DNA from: JBBSTY01 sp038235385
GTDB taxonomy: Bacteria > Actinomycetota > Acidimicrobiia > Acidimicrobiales > Acidimicrobilacustridaceae
Direction: 5' to 3'
DNA length: 20,915 nt
Assembly: GCA_038235385.1 (NCBI GenBank)
Contig: JBBSTY010000070.1
Span: forward strand, 1 to 20,915
Shown here: positions 13,188 to 20,712 of the stretch, one piece after another
How positions within the stretch are numbered: the stretch's first letter is position 1
Layout: every line of letters begins with the position of its first letter
The notes under the pieces: model-generated
What the model was told of the DNA's origin: nothing
Seen by the model: only the letters and a program-made list of their open reading frames with translations
Database searches by the model: none
Made by a program: the position numbers and the translations under genes

Positions 13188-14412
13188 ACCGGGTGCTCTC
13201 GCGCCAGGGTTGGTCCTTGTCGGTGCGGGGTTCGGCGGGGAGGCCGAGGGCCCGCTCACCGATCATGTTGCGATGCACCTCGTTGGTGCCGCCCCCGATC
13301 CGTGACGAGAACTGGGCCATGCACTGCTTCTGCCAGAACCCGTCCTGGATGGCATCGGCATCGGCGAGCATGCCACCGGCGCCCTCGAGCGCCACGGCCA
13401 ACTCGACCCGCTTGGACAGCGACTGGGTGAAGAAGTTCTTGAGCACCGACGGATCGGGCGGCGTCCCCCGCTTGTGCATGATGGCGGTCTGCATGCGCAT
13501 GCCGAGGAACTTCAAGATGCGCTCGCGGGTGTACACGTCGGCGAGAGCCTGGCGCACCATCGGCTCATCGGTTCGGTCGAGCTCGCGGGCCAACGACACG
13601 ATCGCGTCGAAGGTGCTTGTCTGGCCGGCGCCGCCGATCATCCCCGCTTCGCTGGCCAGGGTGGTGCGGGCCACAGCCCACCCGCCGTTGACCTCGCCCA
13701 CGACGTTCTCGGCCGGGATGCGCACCTCGCTGAGGAACACCTCGCTGAAGTGCGAGAGCCCGGTCGCCTGCACGAGCGGACGGATGTCGACGCCCGGCGT
13801 GCGCATGTCGAGGATGAAGAACGTGATGCCCTTGTGCTTGGGGGCATCGGGATCGGTCCTGGCCAGCAGGATCCCGAAGTCGGCGTGTTGCGCGCTCGAC
13901 GTCCACACCTTCTGGCCGTCGACCACCCACTCGTCGCCGTCACGAACCGCCCGGGTGGACAGCGCCGCCAGGTCGCTCCCGGCGCCCGGCTCACTGAAGA
14001 GCTGGCACCACATCTCGTCGCCCCGCAGCAGCGGACCGAGGTAGCGCGCTTGCTGCTCCGGCGAGCCGTGGCGCATGATCGGCGGACCCACGAGCTGCTG
14101 GGCCGCACCGATGAACCCAGCCGTGGCGTCGAAGTTCGCCAGCTCCTGGTTGAAGATGATCGAGTGGGCCGGGGTGCCCCCGCGGCCGCCGAACACCTTC
14201 GGCCACGCGATGCCGGCCCAGCCGTTGTCGTACAGGGTGGCCTGCCACTCCTGGGTGCGCCGAACGAAGACGGCTGCGGCGTCGTTGTCCTCGGACAGGT
14301 TGCCGCGCGACCAGTCGGCATCGGTGCCGGTGCGCGGCGATGCGTGGGTCTCCAGGAAGGCTCGGGCCTCCGCGCGGAAGGCCGCCTCGTCGGGGGTGTC
14401 GTCGAAGTCCAC
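13183..14412 (-). CDS. fadE: Acyl-CoA dehydrogenase (FadE type)
   Basis: This 409-residue flavoprotein oxidises acyl-CoA to 2-enoyl-CoA. Visible features are the N-terminal helical domain, the FAD/substrate motif CQLFSEPGAGSDLAAL (136-151), KVWTSSAQHAD (168-178), the middle beta domain through VRIPAENVVGEVNGGW (about 230-245), and the C-terminal motif GGGTNEVHRNMIGERALGLP. Length is normal. The catalytic base cannot be fixed by eye, because actinobacterial FadE proteins often work as heteromers with one inactive subunit. The start is GTG 14412, with AGGAG 5 nt upstream. A perfect CTGACG-N3-CGTCAG palindrome ends 45 nt upstream, the same arrangement as the acyl-CoA synthetase at 6366. The symbol is the generic family label. 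Confidence 0.93.
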   Translation of the reverse strand: MDFDDTPDEAAFRAEARAFLETHASPRTGTDADWSRGNLSEDNDAAAVFVRRTQEWQATLYDNGWAGIAWPKVFGGRGGTPAHSIIFNQELANFDATAGFIGAAQQLVGPPIMRHGSPEQQARYLGPLLRGDEMWCQLFSEPGAGSDLAALSTRAVRDGDEWVVDGQKVWTSSAQHADFGILLARTDPDAPKHKGITFFILDMRTPGVDIRPLVQATGLSHFSEVFLSEVRIPAENVVGEVNGGWAVARTTLASEAGMIGGAGQTSTFDAIVSLARELDRTDEPMVRQALADVYTRERILKFLGMRMQTAIMHKRGTPPDPSVLKNFFTQSLSKRVELAVALEGAGGMLADADAIQDGFWQKQCMAQFSSRIGGGTNEVHRNMIGERALGLPAEPRTDKDQPWRESTRS

Positions 14413-14457
14413 GTCGTCTCCTGGCGATCGTCGCTCAGGAGCCAGGGTACGTCATCC

Positions 14458-14472
14458 CTGACGCCCCGTCAG
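14458..14472. promoter_or_regulatory. Perfect CTGACG-N3-CGTCAG palindrome before the acyl-CoA dehydrogenase
   Basis: CTGACG-CCC-CGTCAG has the same arms as the site at 6306-6320 with a different 3-nt spacer, and lies 45 nt from the GTG start at 14412, exactly as at the synthetase gene. Conserved arms with a variable spacer are typical of a dimeric repressor site. Confidence 0.65.
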
Positions 14473-14510
14473 ATGTGTCGACCGTGGCTCCGGTGTGGGT
14501 GGGGCCAGCC

Positions 14511-14549
14511 GGGAGTCAGGCGGGAGTCAGGCGGGTTCAGGCGGGTTCG
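14511..14549. repeat. Degenerate short tandem repeats over the thioesterase stop
   Basis: GGGAGTCAGGC occurs twice in tandem (14511-14532), followed by GGGTTCAGGC and GGGTTCGCC. The thioesterase stop (TCA on this strand at 14537) lies in the third unit, so the last residues (RPGEPA) are encoded by repeat sequence. Confidence 0.7.
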
Positions 14550-15523
14550 CCGGGTCGCGCCGCCGCCGGGCCGACCTGCTCGCCGCTCGCGATCGGGCGC
14601 AGGCGCGCCCGCTGCGTGGCGATGGCGACGAGGCGGTGGTCGGTGTCCCAGAGCTCGGTGGTTCCGTACGCGTACCCGTCGGCTGCGTGTTGGGCGGTGA
14701 CGTTCTGGAGCAGCCAGGCCGAGCGGGTCGGGGCGAAGAACTGCAGGTCGATCTCGAGCGACAGGATCAGGAACGGCTTGTTGTCGAGCAGGTGGCCGAC
14801 CGCCCGACCGACAGCGCCGCCGACCGAGTCGGCCGGCACACAGAACGAGATCGGATCGATGGTGCCGTCTGGCAGCCGAGGCTCGTGCTTGAGCCGGAAC
14901 CACGATGCCGATCGGCCTTCGCCGGGCTGGGACCAACCCTCGTTCCAGTCCCAGTCCTCGAGCGCCGGGCGCCAGTCGGTCTGCTGGTGGTAGTTGATCC
15001 GGGCGAACGGGTTGTCGTCGTCGAGTCCGATCTCGTCGAGGCCGGGACGTCCCGAGACGGCCTCGGGCGGGAGCACGTCGTCGGGGAACGTGAGCCCGTC
15101 GAACACCAGCGGCGATTCCTGGCGCTGACCGAAGGTGGTGATGAGCCGGAGATCGGTACCGGTGTGGCCGGCCTGACGCAGGTCGACGCTGGCCTGGGAG
15201 GCCGTCCGGCCGTTGCGCAGCACGTCGACATCGATCTCGACGGCGCCGGCCTGGATCGGCGCGCAGTAGATGGCGTGGGCCGTGAGCGGGTTGAGGTCGG
15301 GCCGATCGATGGCCCGCTCGGCCGCACGGAGGGCGGCGGCCATGGTGACGCCGCCGAAGGTGTAGAAGACGTTCCAGTCCGCCGAGATGTCGAGGGTGTA
15401 GCGGTGATCGACACCGTCGACCGGTGTGAGGTCGAGGTCGGCCAACAGGTCCGCCGCGTCGGCGTGCTCGTGGTCGGGAGGGACGGTGGATCGGTCAGAG
15501 GTGCGATCGTCGGCGATGGCCAT
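14537..15523 (-). CDS. Acyl-CoA thioesterase, TesB-like double hotdog
   Basis: This 328-residue protein hydrolyses acyl-CoA to free acid and CoA if the family assignment holds. It shows two hotdog halves: the first with DWNVFYTFGGVTMAAALRAAE and the strand-rich AVEIDVDVLRNGRTASQASVDL, the second with GGAVGRAVGHLLDNKPFLIL, LEIDLQFFAPTRSAWLLQNV, DGYAYGTTELWDTDHRLVA and ATQRARLRP. This matches the TesB / 4HBT_3 group. ATG 15523 has AGGA 6 nt upstream. A small palindrome CAACC-C-GGTTG lies at 15555-15565 and may be regulatory. It follows the DUF983 gene by 59 nt on the same strand and precedes the dehydrogenase, consistent with CoA-ester turnover. Confidence 0.87.
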   Translation of the reverse strand: MAIADDRTSDRSTVPPDHEHADAADLLADLDLTPVDGVDHRYTLDISADWNVFYTFGGVTMAAALRAAERAIDRPDLNPLTAHAIYCAPIQAGAVEIDVDVLRNGRTASQASVDLRQAGHTGTDLRLITTFGQRQESPLVFDGLTFPDDVLPPEAVSGRPGLDEIGLDDDNPFARINYHQQTDWRPALEDWDWNEGWSQPGEGRSASWFRLKHEPRLPDGTIDPISFCVPADSVGGAVGRAVGHLLDNKPFLILSLEIDLQFFAPTRSAWLLQNVTAQHAADGYAYGTTELWDTDHRLVAIATQRARLRPIASGEQVGPAAARPGEPA

Positions 15524-15582
15524 CCCGTTTCCTATCGGTCCGGTTCGGCGTTGACAACCCGGTTGCCCTCGACCGACCGATG

Positions 15583-16026
15583 TCACACGGGAGGCTGCTG
15601 CGACCGCTCCTGGGCCAGCGCCTCGGCGTCGGCTTGGAGCTCCCAGGTGGGATCGACTCCCTCGCTCCACTCGAGCGGCCGCATGGCGATGTCGATGGCG
15701 ACCCACAACATCCTCGAGTACGGGAAGAACCAGATCGGGAAGAAGATGGTGATGACCCCACCCACCAGGCCGAGGGCGAGCAGGGGCGGATCCGGGTAGG
15801 CGATGATCGCGCCGCCGAGCACCAGGCCGATGACCAGCACCTGGGACAGGCAGATGTTGAGGAACCAGGATCCGTACCACTGGCCGGGATCGCGCTGGAA
15901 GGTCAACCCGCAGCGCGGGCAGTCGTCGACCATGTACACCCAACGGCGGAACAACTTGTTCTGCGCGCACACCGGACAGCGGCGTCGCAGACCTCGTCGC
16001 AGCAGCACACCGGTCGACAGACTCAC
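15583..16026 (-). CDS. DUF983 membrane protein
   Basis: This 147-residue protein has an N-terminal four-Cys zinc-finger-like pair, CPVC (17-20) and CPRC (36-39), the DPGQWYGSWFLNI stretch typical of DUF983, and two hydrophobic spans (about 56-76 and 82-102) with a short loop between. DUF983 proteins are small inner-membrane proteins of unknown function. The C-terminus is acidic and Gln-rich. The start is GTG 16026, with GGGAG very close upstream, so initiation is not certain; an in-frame GTG at 16008 is the alternative. The neighbours give no clear functional link. Confidence 0.82.
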   Translation of the reverse strand: MSLSTGVLLRRGLRRRCPVCAQNKLFRRWVYMVDDCPRCGLTFQRDPGQWYGSWFLNICLSQVLVIGLVLGGAIIAYPDPPLLALGLVGGVITIFFPIWFFPYSRMLWVAIDIAMRPLEWSEGVDPTWELQADAEALAQERSQQPPV

Positions 16027-16080
16027 GCTCCCATGGTGGCAGACCAGATCGACAAGTCCACCCGGACCGTCTCGGCCCCC

Positions 16081-17391
16081 TCAGGCCGCGTCGACGACCC
16101 GACCGGGCGGAGCCGGTCCCGCTCGCTGGTGGCCGTGGCGTTGCGAGTCGATGGTGTGTCCCGATGGAGACCACCACCGGAACCACCCGTCGCCCACCGC
16201 GCCCATCTCCCATCCCTTGCGGTGGGAGACGCCGTGGTGGTGGCGGCAGAGCGCGGCGAGCGAGTCGATGTCGGTGGGTCCGCCATCGGCGAACGCCTCC
16301 ACGTGGTGGATGTCGCTCCACGACACCGGGCAGTCGCATCCCGGGAACACGCAGCCGCCGTCGCGGGCCAGCACCGCCCGTCGTTGGGCGGTGGAGGCGA
16401 ACCGACGGGTGCGCCCCAGTCGCAAGGGGTTGCCGTCGCCGTCGACCACCAGCGGGTGCACGGCGCAGTCGCACAGCAGGGTGGCGAAGTGCTCGATGGC
16501 CAGGTGGCGCCCGTCGGGGTTGGTGAGCGACCAGGTGGCATCGGCGAACGACGCGAGCCGCGGCCACCCGTCGTCGTCGTCGTCCTCGGTGACGGCGTCG
16601 GTGCGCAGCACCAGGCTCACGCCGGTGGTGGGCGCCTTCGAGGACGTCTGGTCGATCCCCATCCCCAGATGCAGCAACTCGACGATCGCCAAGGCCCGCA
16701 ACTGGGCCCGCGACCGCGCCGGGATGTCGGTGGAGCGCTCCCGATCCTTGGCCTGGCGGCGGAACAGCTCGTCGGTCTTGGCCTCGATGGCCTGCTCGAC
16801 CACCTCGGCCGACGCCCCGCCGAACCGAGCCCGGAGCTCGCCGAACGCCCCCGACCGCGCCCAGGTCGCCGTGGTGCTGCTCGGGTCATCGGGATCGGGC
16901 CCGTCCTGATCGAGCGACGACACCAGCGACGACACGCCCTGACGCCAGCGCAGGAACGTCCGACCGGCCACCAGGGCGATCAGCTGCTCCTCCGCCCCGA
17001 CGATGGCCTTGCGGATCCGCGGGTTGGCCGCGTCGGCCAGCACCCGGACGTGCTCACGGGTGAGCCGCCCGTCGAGCCACGCCGCGTCGGTGGCGTGCAG
17101 GTCGCGGCGCAGCACCCGGGCCAGCGCCACCTGCGCCCGGGCTGCACCGCCAGGAAGCCCCGCCTCGCGGGCGAACCACCCCGCGGTGGACATGCCGTGG
17201 ACCGCGTCGGTGTATCCGGTGTCCTCCAAGGCGCCGAGCGCGTGGACCTCGAGGTACTCGGCCTGCTCGCGCAACCGGCGAGCCTCGAGCGCCAGCGCGC
17301 CCAGCTCGGCGCCGGCCAACCCGGCAACCCCGTCGACCGCGAGCGCATGCACCCCGTCCCGCAGCGCCCGTAGTTCCCCCTGGTCGATCAC
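16081..17391 (-). CDS. DUF222 / HNH nuclease-family protein
   Basis: This 436-residue protein belongs to the multicopy actinobacterial DUF222-HNH (13E12-like) group. The N-terminal DUF222 region is helical (LRALRDGVHALAVDG, AEYLEVHALGAL, RAQVALARVLRRDL). The C-terminus has the zinc-HNH module from residue 347: CVFPGCDCPVSWSDIHHVEA, then GGPTDIDSLAALCRHHHGVSH. The residue that is normally Asn in this group (TDxxNL) is Ser377, so nuclease activity may be reduced. These genes are spread like mobile elements, but I see no flanking repeats. The start is GTG 17391 with GGAGG 2-3 nt away, an unusually short spacing, and GATGAT 6-7 nt upstream. The small ORF upstream ends 7 nt before. Confidence 0.88.
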   Translation of the reverse strand: MIDQGELRALRDGVHALAVDGVAGLAGAELGALALEARRLREQAEYLEVHALGALEDTGYTDAVHGMSTAGWFAREAGLPGGAARAQVALARVLRRDLHATDAAWLDGRLTREHVRVLADAANPRIRKAIVGAEEQLIALVAGRTFLRWRQGVSSLVSSLDQDGPDPDDPSSTTATWARSGAFGELRARFGGASAEVVEQAIEAKTDELFRRQAKDRERSTDIPARSRAQLRALAIVELLHLGMGIDQTSSKAPTTGVSLVLRTDAVTEDDDDDGWPRLASFADATWSLTNPDGRHLAIEHFATLLCDCAVHPLVVDGDGNPLRLGRTRRFASTAQRRAVLARDGGCVFPGCDCPVSWSDIHHVEAFADGGPTDIDSLAALCRHHHGVSHRKGWEMGAVGDGWFRWWSPSGHTIDSQRHGHQRAGPAPPGRVVDAA

Positions 17392-17398
17392 CCCTCCA

Positions 17399-17530
17399 TC
17401 ATCCCCTGGGGGTGCGACAACGAAGGCCCTGATACCGGATCGCGTCGCAGGCTTCTTCGATGTCGTCCCACACGGAGCTGCCGAAGGTCGAGGCGGCGCA
17501 GCGGCGACATGTCACACCCACGGCGGTCAC
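17399..17530 (-). CDS. Small 43-residue Cys-containing ORF overlapping the membrane-protein gene
   Basis: A GTG start overlaps the stop of the membrane-protein gene as GTGA (4 nt) and the frame runs 43 residues: MTAVGVTCRRCAASTFGSS, then WDDIEEACDAIRYQG and LRCRTPRG. The composition (acidic helix, CRRC pair, further Cys) is unlike the Arg/Pro/Ala-rich frames produced by chance in this GC-rich DNA, and third codon positions are mostly G or C. No independent ribosome site is clear; translation would depend on the upstream gene. It could be a zinc-binding microprotein. It could also be chance, so I am moderately sure. Confidence 0.45.
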   Translation of the reverse strand: MTAVGVTCRRCAASTFGSSVWDDIEEACDAIRYQGLRCRTPRG

Positions 17531-18501
17531 TCCGCCGAGGAGGCGAACGCCTCCCAGGCTCGCCGAAGGCGGTCGCGGTGGGCCACGACGACGGTCGGAG
17601 CCAGCGCGGCCCCGAGGCTCGTGAGTCCCCAGACAGTGATCTCGACGGGTGCGCCCGCCGAGTAGAGGTTGACCCACTGGAGCCCGATCCCGGCCACCAG
17701 CAGGTACAAGCCCACGAGCGCGCCGACGGCCAGAGCTGCGCGACCGCGCCGGCGACCAACCGCCGTGCCGACCGCCCCTGCCGCCACGACGGCAGCCAGC
17801 CACACGAGCAGTCCGTTCCCGAGACGTGCTCCGGGAGAAGCGACCTGTGCGATGGCCAGCGCCGCGGCCGCTCCGACGGTCAACGCCGCGAGCCAACCCC
17901 GCCCGACAGCGATGACTCCACGCGCGGCGAGACCCGGGATCAGCAGCAACGCGGCAGCGACGAGTCCGCCCGCCAGCCAGAGAAGATCAACCGATCGCAC
18001 GGCCCCGGAAATGACGATGACGACCACCTGAACCACCACCGCAACCACGCTGAGCACCCTCGCCACCCGCACGGCACCTGCACAGAGCACAAGGGCCACC
18101 AGGAGCCAGATCGCGCTCGGGACGTACGTGCGGATCAACGGCTCGAGCCACACCTCGACGGGCGGCTGATCGACGTCGCGCCACACGAGCACCCACCTCG
18201 CACCCATGCCCAAACCGCGGCTGAGACGGGCCGCGAGGATCAGCGGGAGGACCACGGTGAACGCCGCCAGCGCATCGAACCCCACCGGCGAGCTACGACC
18301 GGCTCCTCGCCATCCGCGGACCCGGCGGAGGAGGCCGTGGCCGACGAGATCGAAGCGCTCGCCCATCGTCGGCCGGTCCCGGCCTTCGGCCTCGGCGATG
18401 TCCAGCGACACCGCGAGCAAGTCGTCGCCCCGTTCGTGCCGGTAGTCAGCTGGATAGGAGAGCAGGAGGCGTCGGTACCGCTGCTCGGCGGTGCGGGCCA
18501 T
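17527..18501 (-). CDS. Polytopic membrane protein co-transcribed with PadR
   Basis: This 324-residue protein starts with a soluble region of about 70 residues (ARTAEQRYRRLLLSYPADYR, with RGDDLLAVSLDIAEAEGRDRP), followed by about eight or nine hydrophobic spans from about residue 75 to the end (for example FDALAAFTVVLPLILAARL, SAIWLLVALVLCAGAV, LLWLAGGLVAAALLLIPGL, VWGLTSLGAALAPTVVVA). The N-terminal YRRLLLSYPADYRHERGDDLL motif type is common in actinobacterial membrane proteins that sit next to PadR regulators and are likely efflux-like or stress-response proteins, but none is characterised that I know. ATG 18501 overlaps the PadR stop as TGATG and has GGAGGG 8 nt upstream, so it is expressed under PadR control. 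Confidence 0.85.
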   Translation of the reverse strand: MARTAEQRYRRLLLSYPADYRHERGDDLLAVSLDIAEAEGRDRPTMGERFDLVGHGLLRRVRGWRGAGRSSPVGFDALAAFTVVLPLILAARLSRGLGMGARWVLVWRDVDQPPVEVWLEPLIRTYVPSAIWLLVALVLCAGAVRVARVLSVVAVVVQVVVIVISGAVRSVDLLWLAGGLVAAALLLIPGLAARGVIAVGRGWLAALTVGAAAALAIAQVASPGARLGNGLLVWLAAVVAAGAVGTAVGRRRGRAALAVGALVGLYLLVAGIGLQWVNLYSAGAPVEITVWGLTSLGAALAPTVVVAHRDRLRRAWEAFASSAE

Positions 18502-18827
18502 CAGTGCATCCCTCCGAGTCGCAGGCCGCGAGCGGCCACCGATGCGTTGTGACGCAGCCGTGAGACTTCGGAGGCCAGTCGGGCCCCACCCGACGACGTA
18601 ATGCGGTACGACCGACGCAGACGACCGTCCACGACCTCCTCGCCCGCGACTTCGATGAGCCCCTCGCTTGCGAGGCGATCGAGCGCGGCGTAGAGCGTGC
18701 CCGGCCGGAGCCGCAGGCCGTCGGCCGAGAGTCGTTCGACCTCCTGGATGATGGCGTAGCCGTGTCGGGGCTCAGCGGCCACCGCCGAAAGGATCAGCAG
18801 GCTGGGTTCTCGTAGCTCATCGCTCAT
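18501..18827 (-). CDS. PadR-family transcriptional regulator
   Basis: This 108-residue protein is a minimal PadR: REPSLLILSAVAAEPRHGYA, IIQEVERLSADGLRLRPGTLYAALDRLASEGLIE, then the wing DGRLRRSYRITSSG and the dimerisation helix GARLASEVSRLRH. The residues form a complete winged helix. There is no Shine-Dalgarno; TATATA ends 8 nt before ATG 18827, consistent with a leaderless transcript, and a perfect palindrome overlaps that element, so it very likely represses itself and the membrane-protein gene that follows. A longer frame up to 18863 has no support. Confidence 0.92.
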   Translation of the reverse strand: MSDELREPSLLILSAVAAEPRHGYAIIQEVERLSADGLRLRPGTLYAALDRLASEGLIEVAGEEVVDGRLRRSYRITSSGGARLASEVSRLRHNASVAARGLRLGGMH

Positions 18828-18832
18828 GCTGA

Positions 18833-18844
18833 CGGTATATACCG
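18833..18844. promoter_or_regulatory. PadR operator overlapping the -10 element
   Basis: CGGTATATACCG is a perfect 12-bp palindrome, and its core TATATA would be the -10 hexamer of the PadR promoter (minus strand). Its position 5 nt upstream of the ATG fits a steric repressor site. Confidence 0.7.
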
Positions 18845-18981
18845 ATAACCAGACTATCCGCAAGGACCCTGCGAGTCAGCTTTGACGAGCCGACGACCGC
18901 CGCCTCCTTCCGCCACCCGTCCACGTCGTGGCGCTGGACGTCGCGCGAACCCACAGGTGCTACCGTCGCTTCGTCGATATC

Positions 18982-19001
18982 ATGCGTACGCATCAATTGA
19001 T
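18982..19001. promoter_or_regulatory. Adjoining palindromes upstream of the carboxylesterase
   Basis: ATGCGTACGCAT (12 bp, perfect) at 18982-18993 overlaps by two bases with ATCAATTGAT (10 bp, perfect) at 18992-19001. They sit about 110 nt before the esterase ATG, in the 283-nt gap. AT-rich sequence here is unusual for the window. They are a candidate operator for an unknown regulator. Confidence 0.5.
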
Positions 19002-19110
19002 CGTTCGATGAGCGATGCGTCGCACGACACCACCGATCTGACCCCCTGGGGAGGGGTCCGGATCCGCCGCGCCGTTCGCCAACGCGACACACAGCACGAG
19101 GAGCACGCCG

Positions 19111-20640
19111 ATGTCCGACACCAGCGAGACCACCGAGACCGTTGCCACCACGACGGCGGGGCCCATCCGAGGCCGGGTCGTCGACGGGGTGCACGCGTTC
19201 AGGGGCGTCCCCTACGGCGCCGACACCGGCGGGACGAACCGCTTCCGGCCGCCCCAGCCGGTCCAGGCGTGGACCGAGGTGCGCGACGCACTCGAACTGG
19301 GCCCCTCGGCGCCCCAACCAGCGTCGCGACCGGGTGGGTGGACGGGCGAGACGAACGAGTCCGAGGACTGCCTGGTGCTCAACGTGTGGTCGGGCGGGCT
19401 GGAGGGCACCGATCGACCGGTGCTGGTGTGGTTGCACGGCGGTGGGTTCGCCATCGGGTCGGGGTCGTGGCCGCTCTACGACGGCACCAACCTGGCCCGG
19501 CGCGGCGATGCCGTCATCGTCACGCTCAACCACCGGCTCGGCGCGCTCGGCTACGCGGGCTTCGGCGAGCTGCTGGGCGACGAGTTCGCCACGTCGGGCA
19601 ACAACGGCATGCTCGACATCGTGCAGGCCCTCGAATGGGTGCGCGACAACATCGCCACCTTCGGCGGCGACCCGTCCAGCGTGACGATCTTCGGCGAGTC
19701 CGGCGGCGGCGCCAAGGTCTGCACCCTGTTGGCCATGCCTGCGGCGCAGGGCCTGTTCCACCGGGCCGTCGTGCAGAGCGGCCCGAGCGGCAAGGTGATG
19801 CCCCTCGACCGGGCCAACGACTTCACCCGCACGTTCGTGGCCGAGTTGGGCGTCACGGGCCACGACCTGGCTGCGCTGCAGGCCGTCCCGGCCGACCAGA
19901 TCGTCGCAGCCCAGGGTGCTGCGGCTCCCGGTGGCAGCGGCGGACTCATGGGCTTCTCCCCCGTGCTCGACGGCATCGCCGTCACGGCCAACCCGTCCGA
20001 CGTGCTGCGCGACGGCTCCGCGGCGGTGCCGCTCATGATCGGCTGCACCCGTGACGAGGCCACGCTGTTCGTCGCCGGCGACCCTGCGTTCCACGATCCC
20101 ACCAAGCTCGATGACGCCGCCCTCGAACGCCGCCTCGACCGCTTCGGGCTCGGCGAGCACCGCGACCGCGTCCTCGCCACCTACCGGGCCAACCGGCCCG
20201 ACGACACCAACACCGATCTGTACCTGGCCATCCTCACCGACCAGCTCATGCGGGTGCCATCGATCGGCCTTGCCGAGGATCGCGTGGCGGCGGGCGCGAA
20301 CGCTTCGCCGGTGTTCATGTTCCTGTTCACCTGGGCGGCGGGCCCGCTCCGGTCGGGGCACGGCTACGAGATCCCGTTCGTGTTCGACAACGTGGGCGGC
20401 GAGGTCCTGCACGGCTCACCGTCACGCCACCAGCTCGCCGCCGAGATGAGCGAGGCCTGGCTGGCCTTCGCCCGCCACGGCAACCCGTCCCACGACGGCA
20501 TCGGCGACTGGCCCGCCTACGACATCGAGCGGCGTCCCACCATGGTCTTCGACCGGGGAACCTCCGAACGTCGGGACGACCCCTGGGGCGCCGACCGCGA
20601 GGCGTGGGCCGGCGTCCCCATCCGCGGCATCGGCGGCTGA
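19111..20640 (+). CDS. Type-B carboxylesterase (alpha/beta hydrolase)
   Basis: This 509-residue enzyme hydrolyses carboxylic esters. The family order is intact: FRGVPYG (30-36), SEDCLVLNVW (84-93), oxyanion motif LHGGGF (108-113), NHRLGALGY (140-148), GNNGMLD (163-169), nucleophile Ser197 in FGESGGGAK, acidic residue in GCTRDEATLF and His in SGHGYEIPFVFDN near the C-terminus, then FARHGNPSHDG. There is no signal peptide, so it is probably cytoplasmic. Length is normal. The ATG at 19111 has AGGAG 7 nt upstream. It may act on lipid or xenobiotic esters; the substrate is not readable. It converges on an acyl-CoA dehydrogenase gene. Confidence 0.93.
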   Translation: MSDTSETTETVATTTAGPIRGRVVDGVHAFRGVPYGADTGGTNRFRPPQPVQAWTEVRDALELGPSAPQPASRPGGWTGETNESEDCLVLNVWSGGLEGTDRPVLVWLHGGGFAIGSGSWPLYDGTNLARRGDAVIVTLNHRLGALGYAGFGELLGDEFATSGNNGMLDIVQALEWVRDNIATFGGDPSSVTIFGESGGGAKVCTLLAMPAAQGLFHRAVVQSGPSGKVMPLDRANDFTRTFVAELGVTGHDLAALQAVPADQIVAAQGAAAPGGSGGLMGFSPVLDGIAVTANPSDVLRDGSAAVPLMIGCTRDEATLFVAGDPAFHDPTKLDDAALERRLDRFGLGEHRDRVLATYRANRPDDTNTDLYLAILTDQLMRVPSIGLAEDRVAAGANASPVFMFLFTWAAGPLRSGHGYEIPFVFDNVGGEVLHGSPSRHQLAAEMSEAWLAFARHGNPSHDGIGDWPAYDIERRPTMVFDRGTSERRDDPWGADREAWAGVPIRGIGG

Positions 20641-20649
20641 ACCCGCGAC

Positions 20650-20675
20650 CGCGTCGTCCAGGGACTTGCGACGCG
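20650..20675. terminator. Candidate bidirectional hairpin between converging genes
   Basis: CGCGTCG at 20650-20656 pairs perfectly with CGACGCG at 20669-20675 (7-bp stem, 12-nt loop), 10 nt past the esterase stop and before the converging dehydrogenase stop. It has no U-tract. Confidence 0.35.
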
Positions 20676-20712
20676 ACCCCTGCGGCAGCAAGGTCGAGGC
20701 GCGAGGCTCGGA

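Noticed and set aside
13474..14700. Plus-strand 408-residue frame opposite the acyl-CoA dehydrogenase
   Set aside because: It is a codon-bias shadow of the dehydrogenase; the dehydrogenase motifs fix the coding strand.
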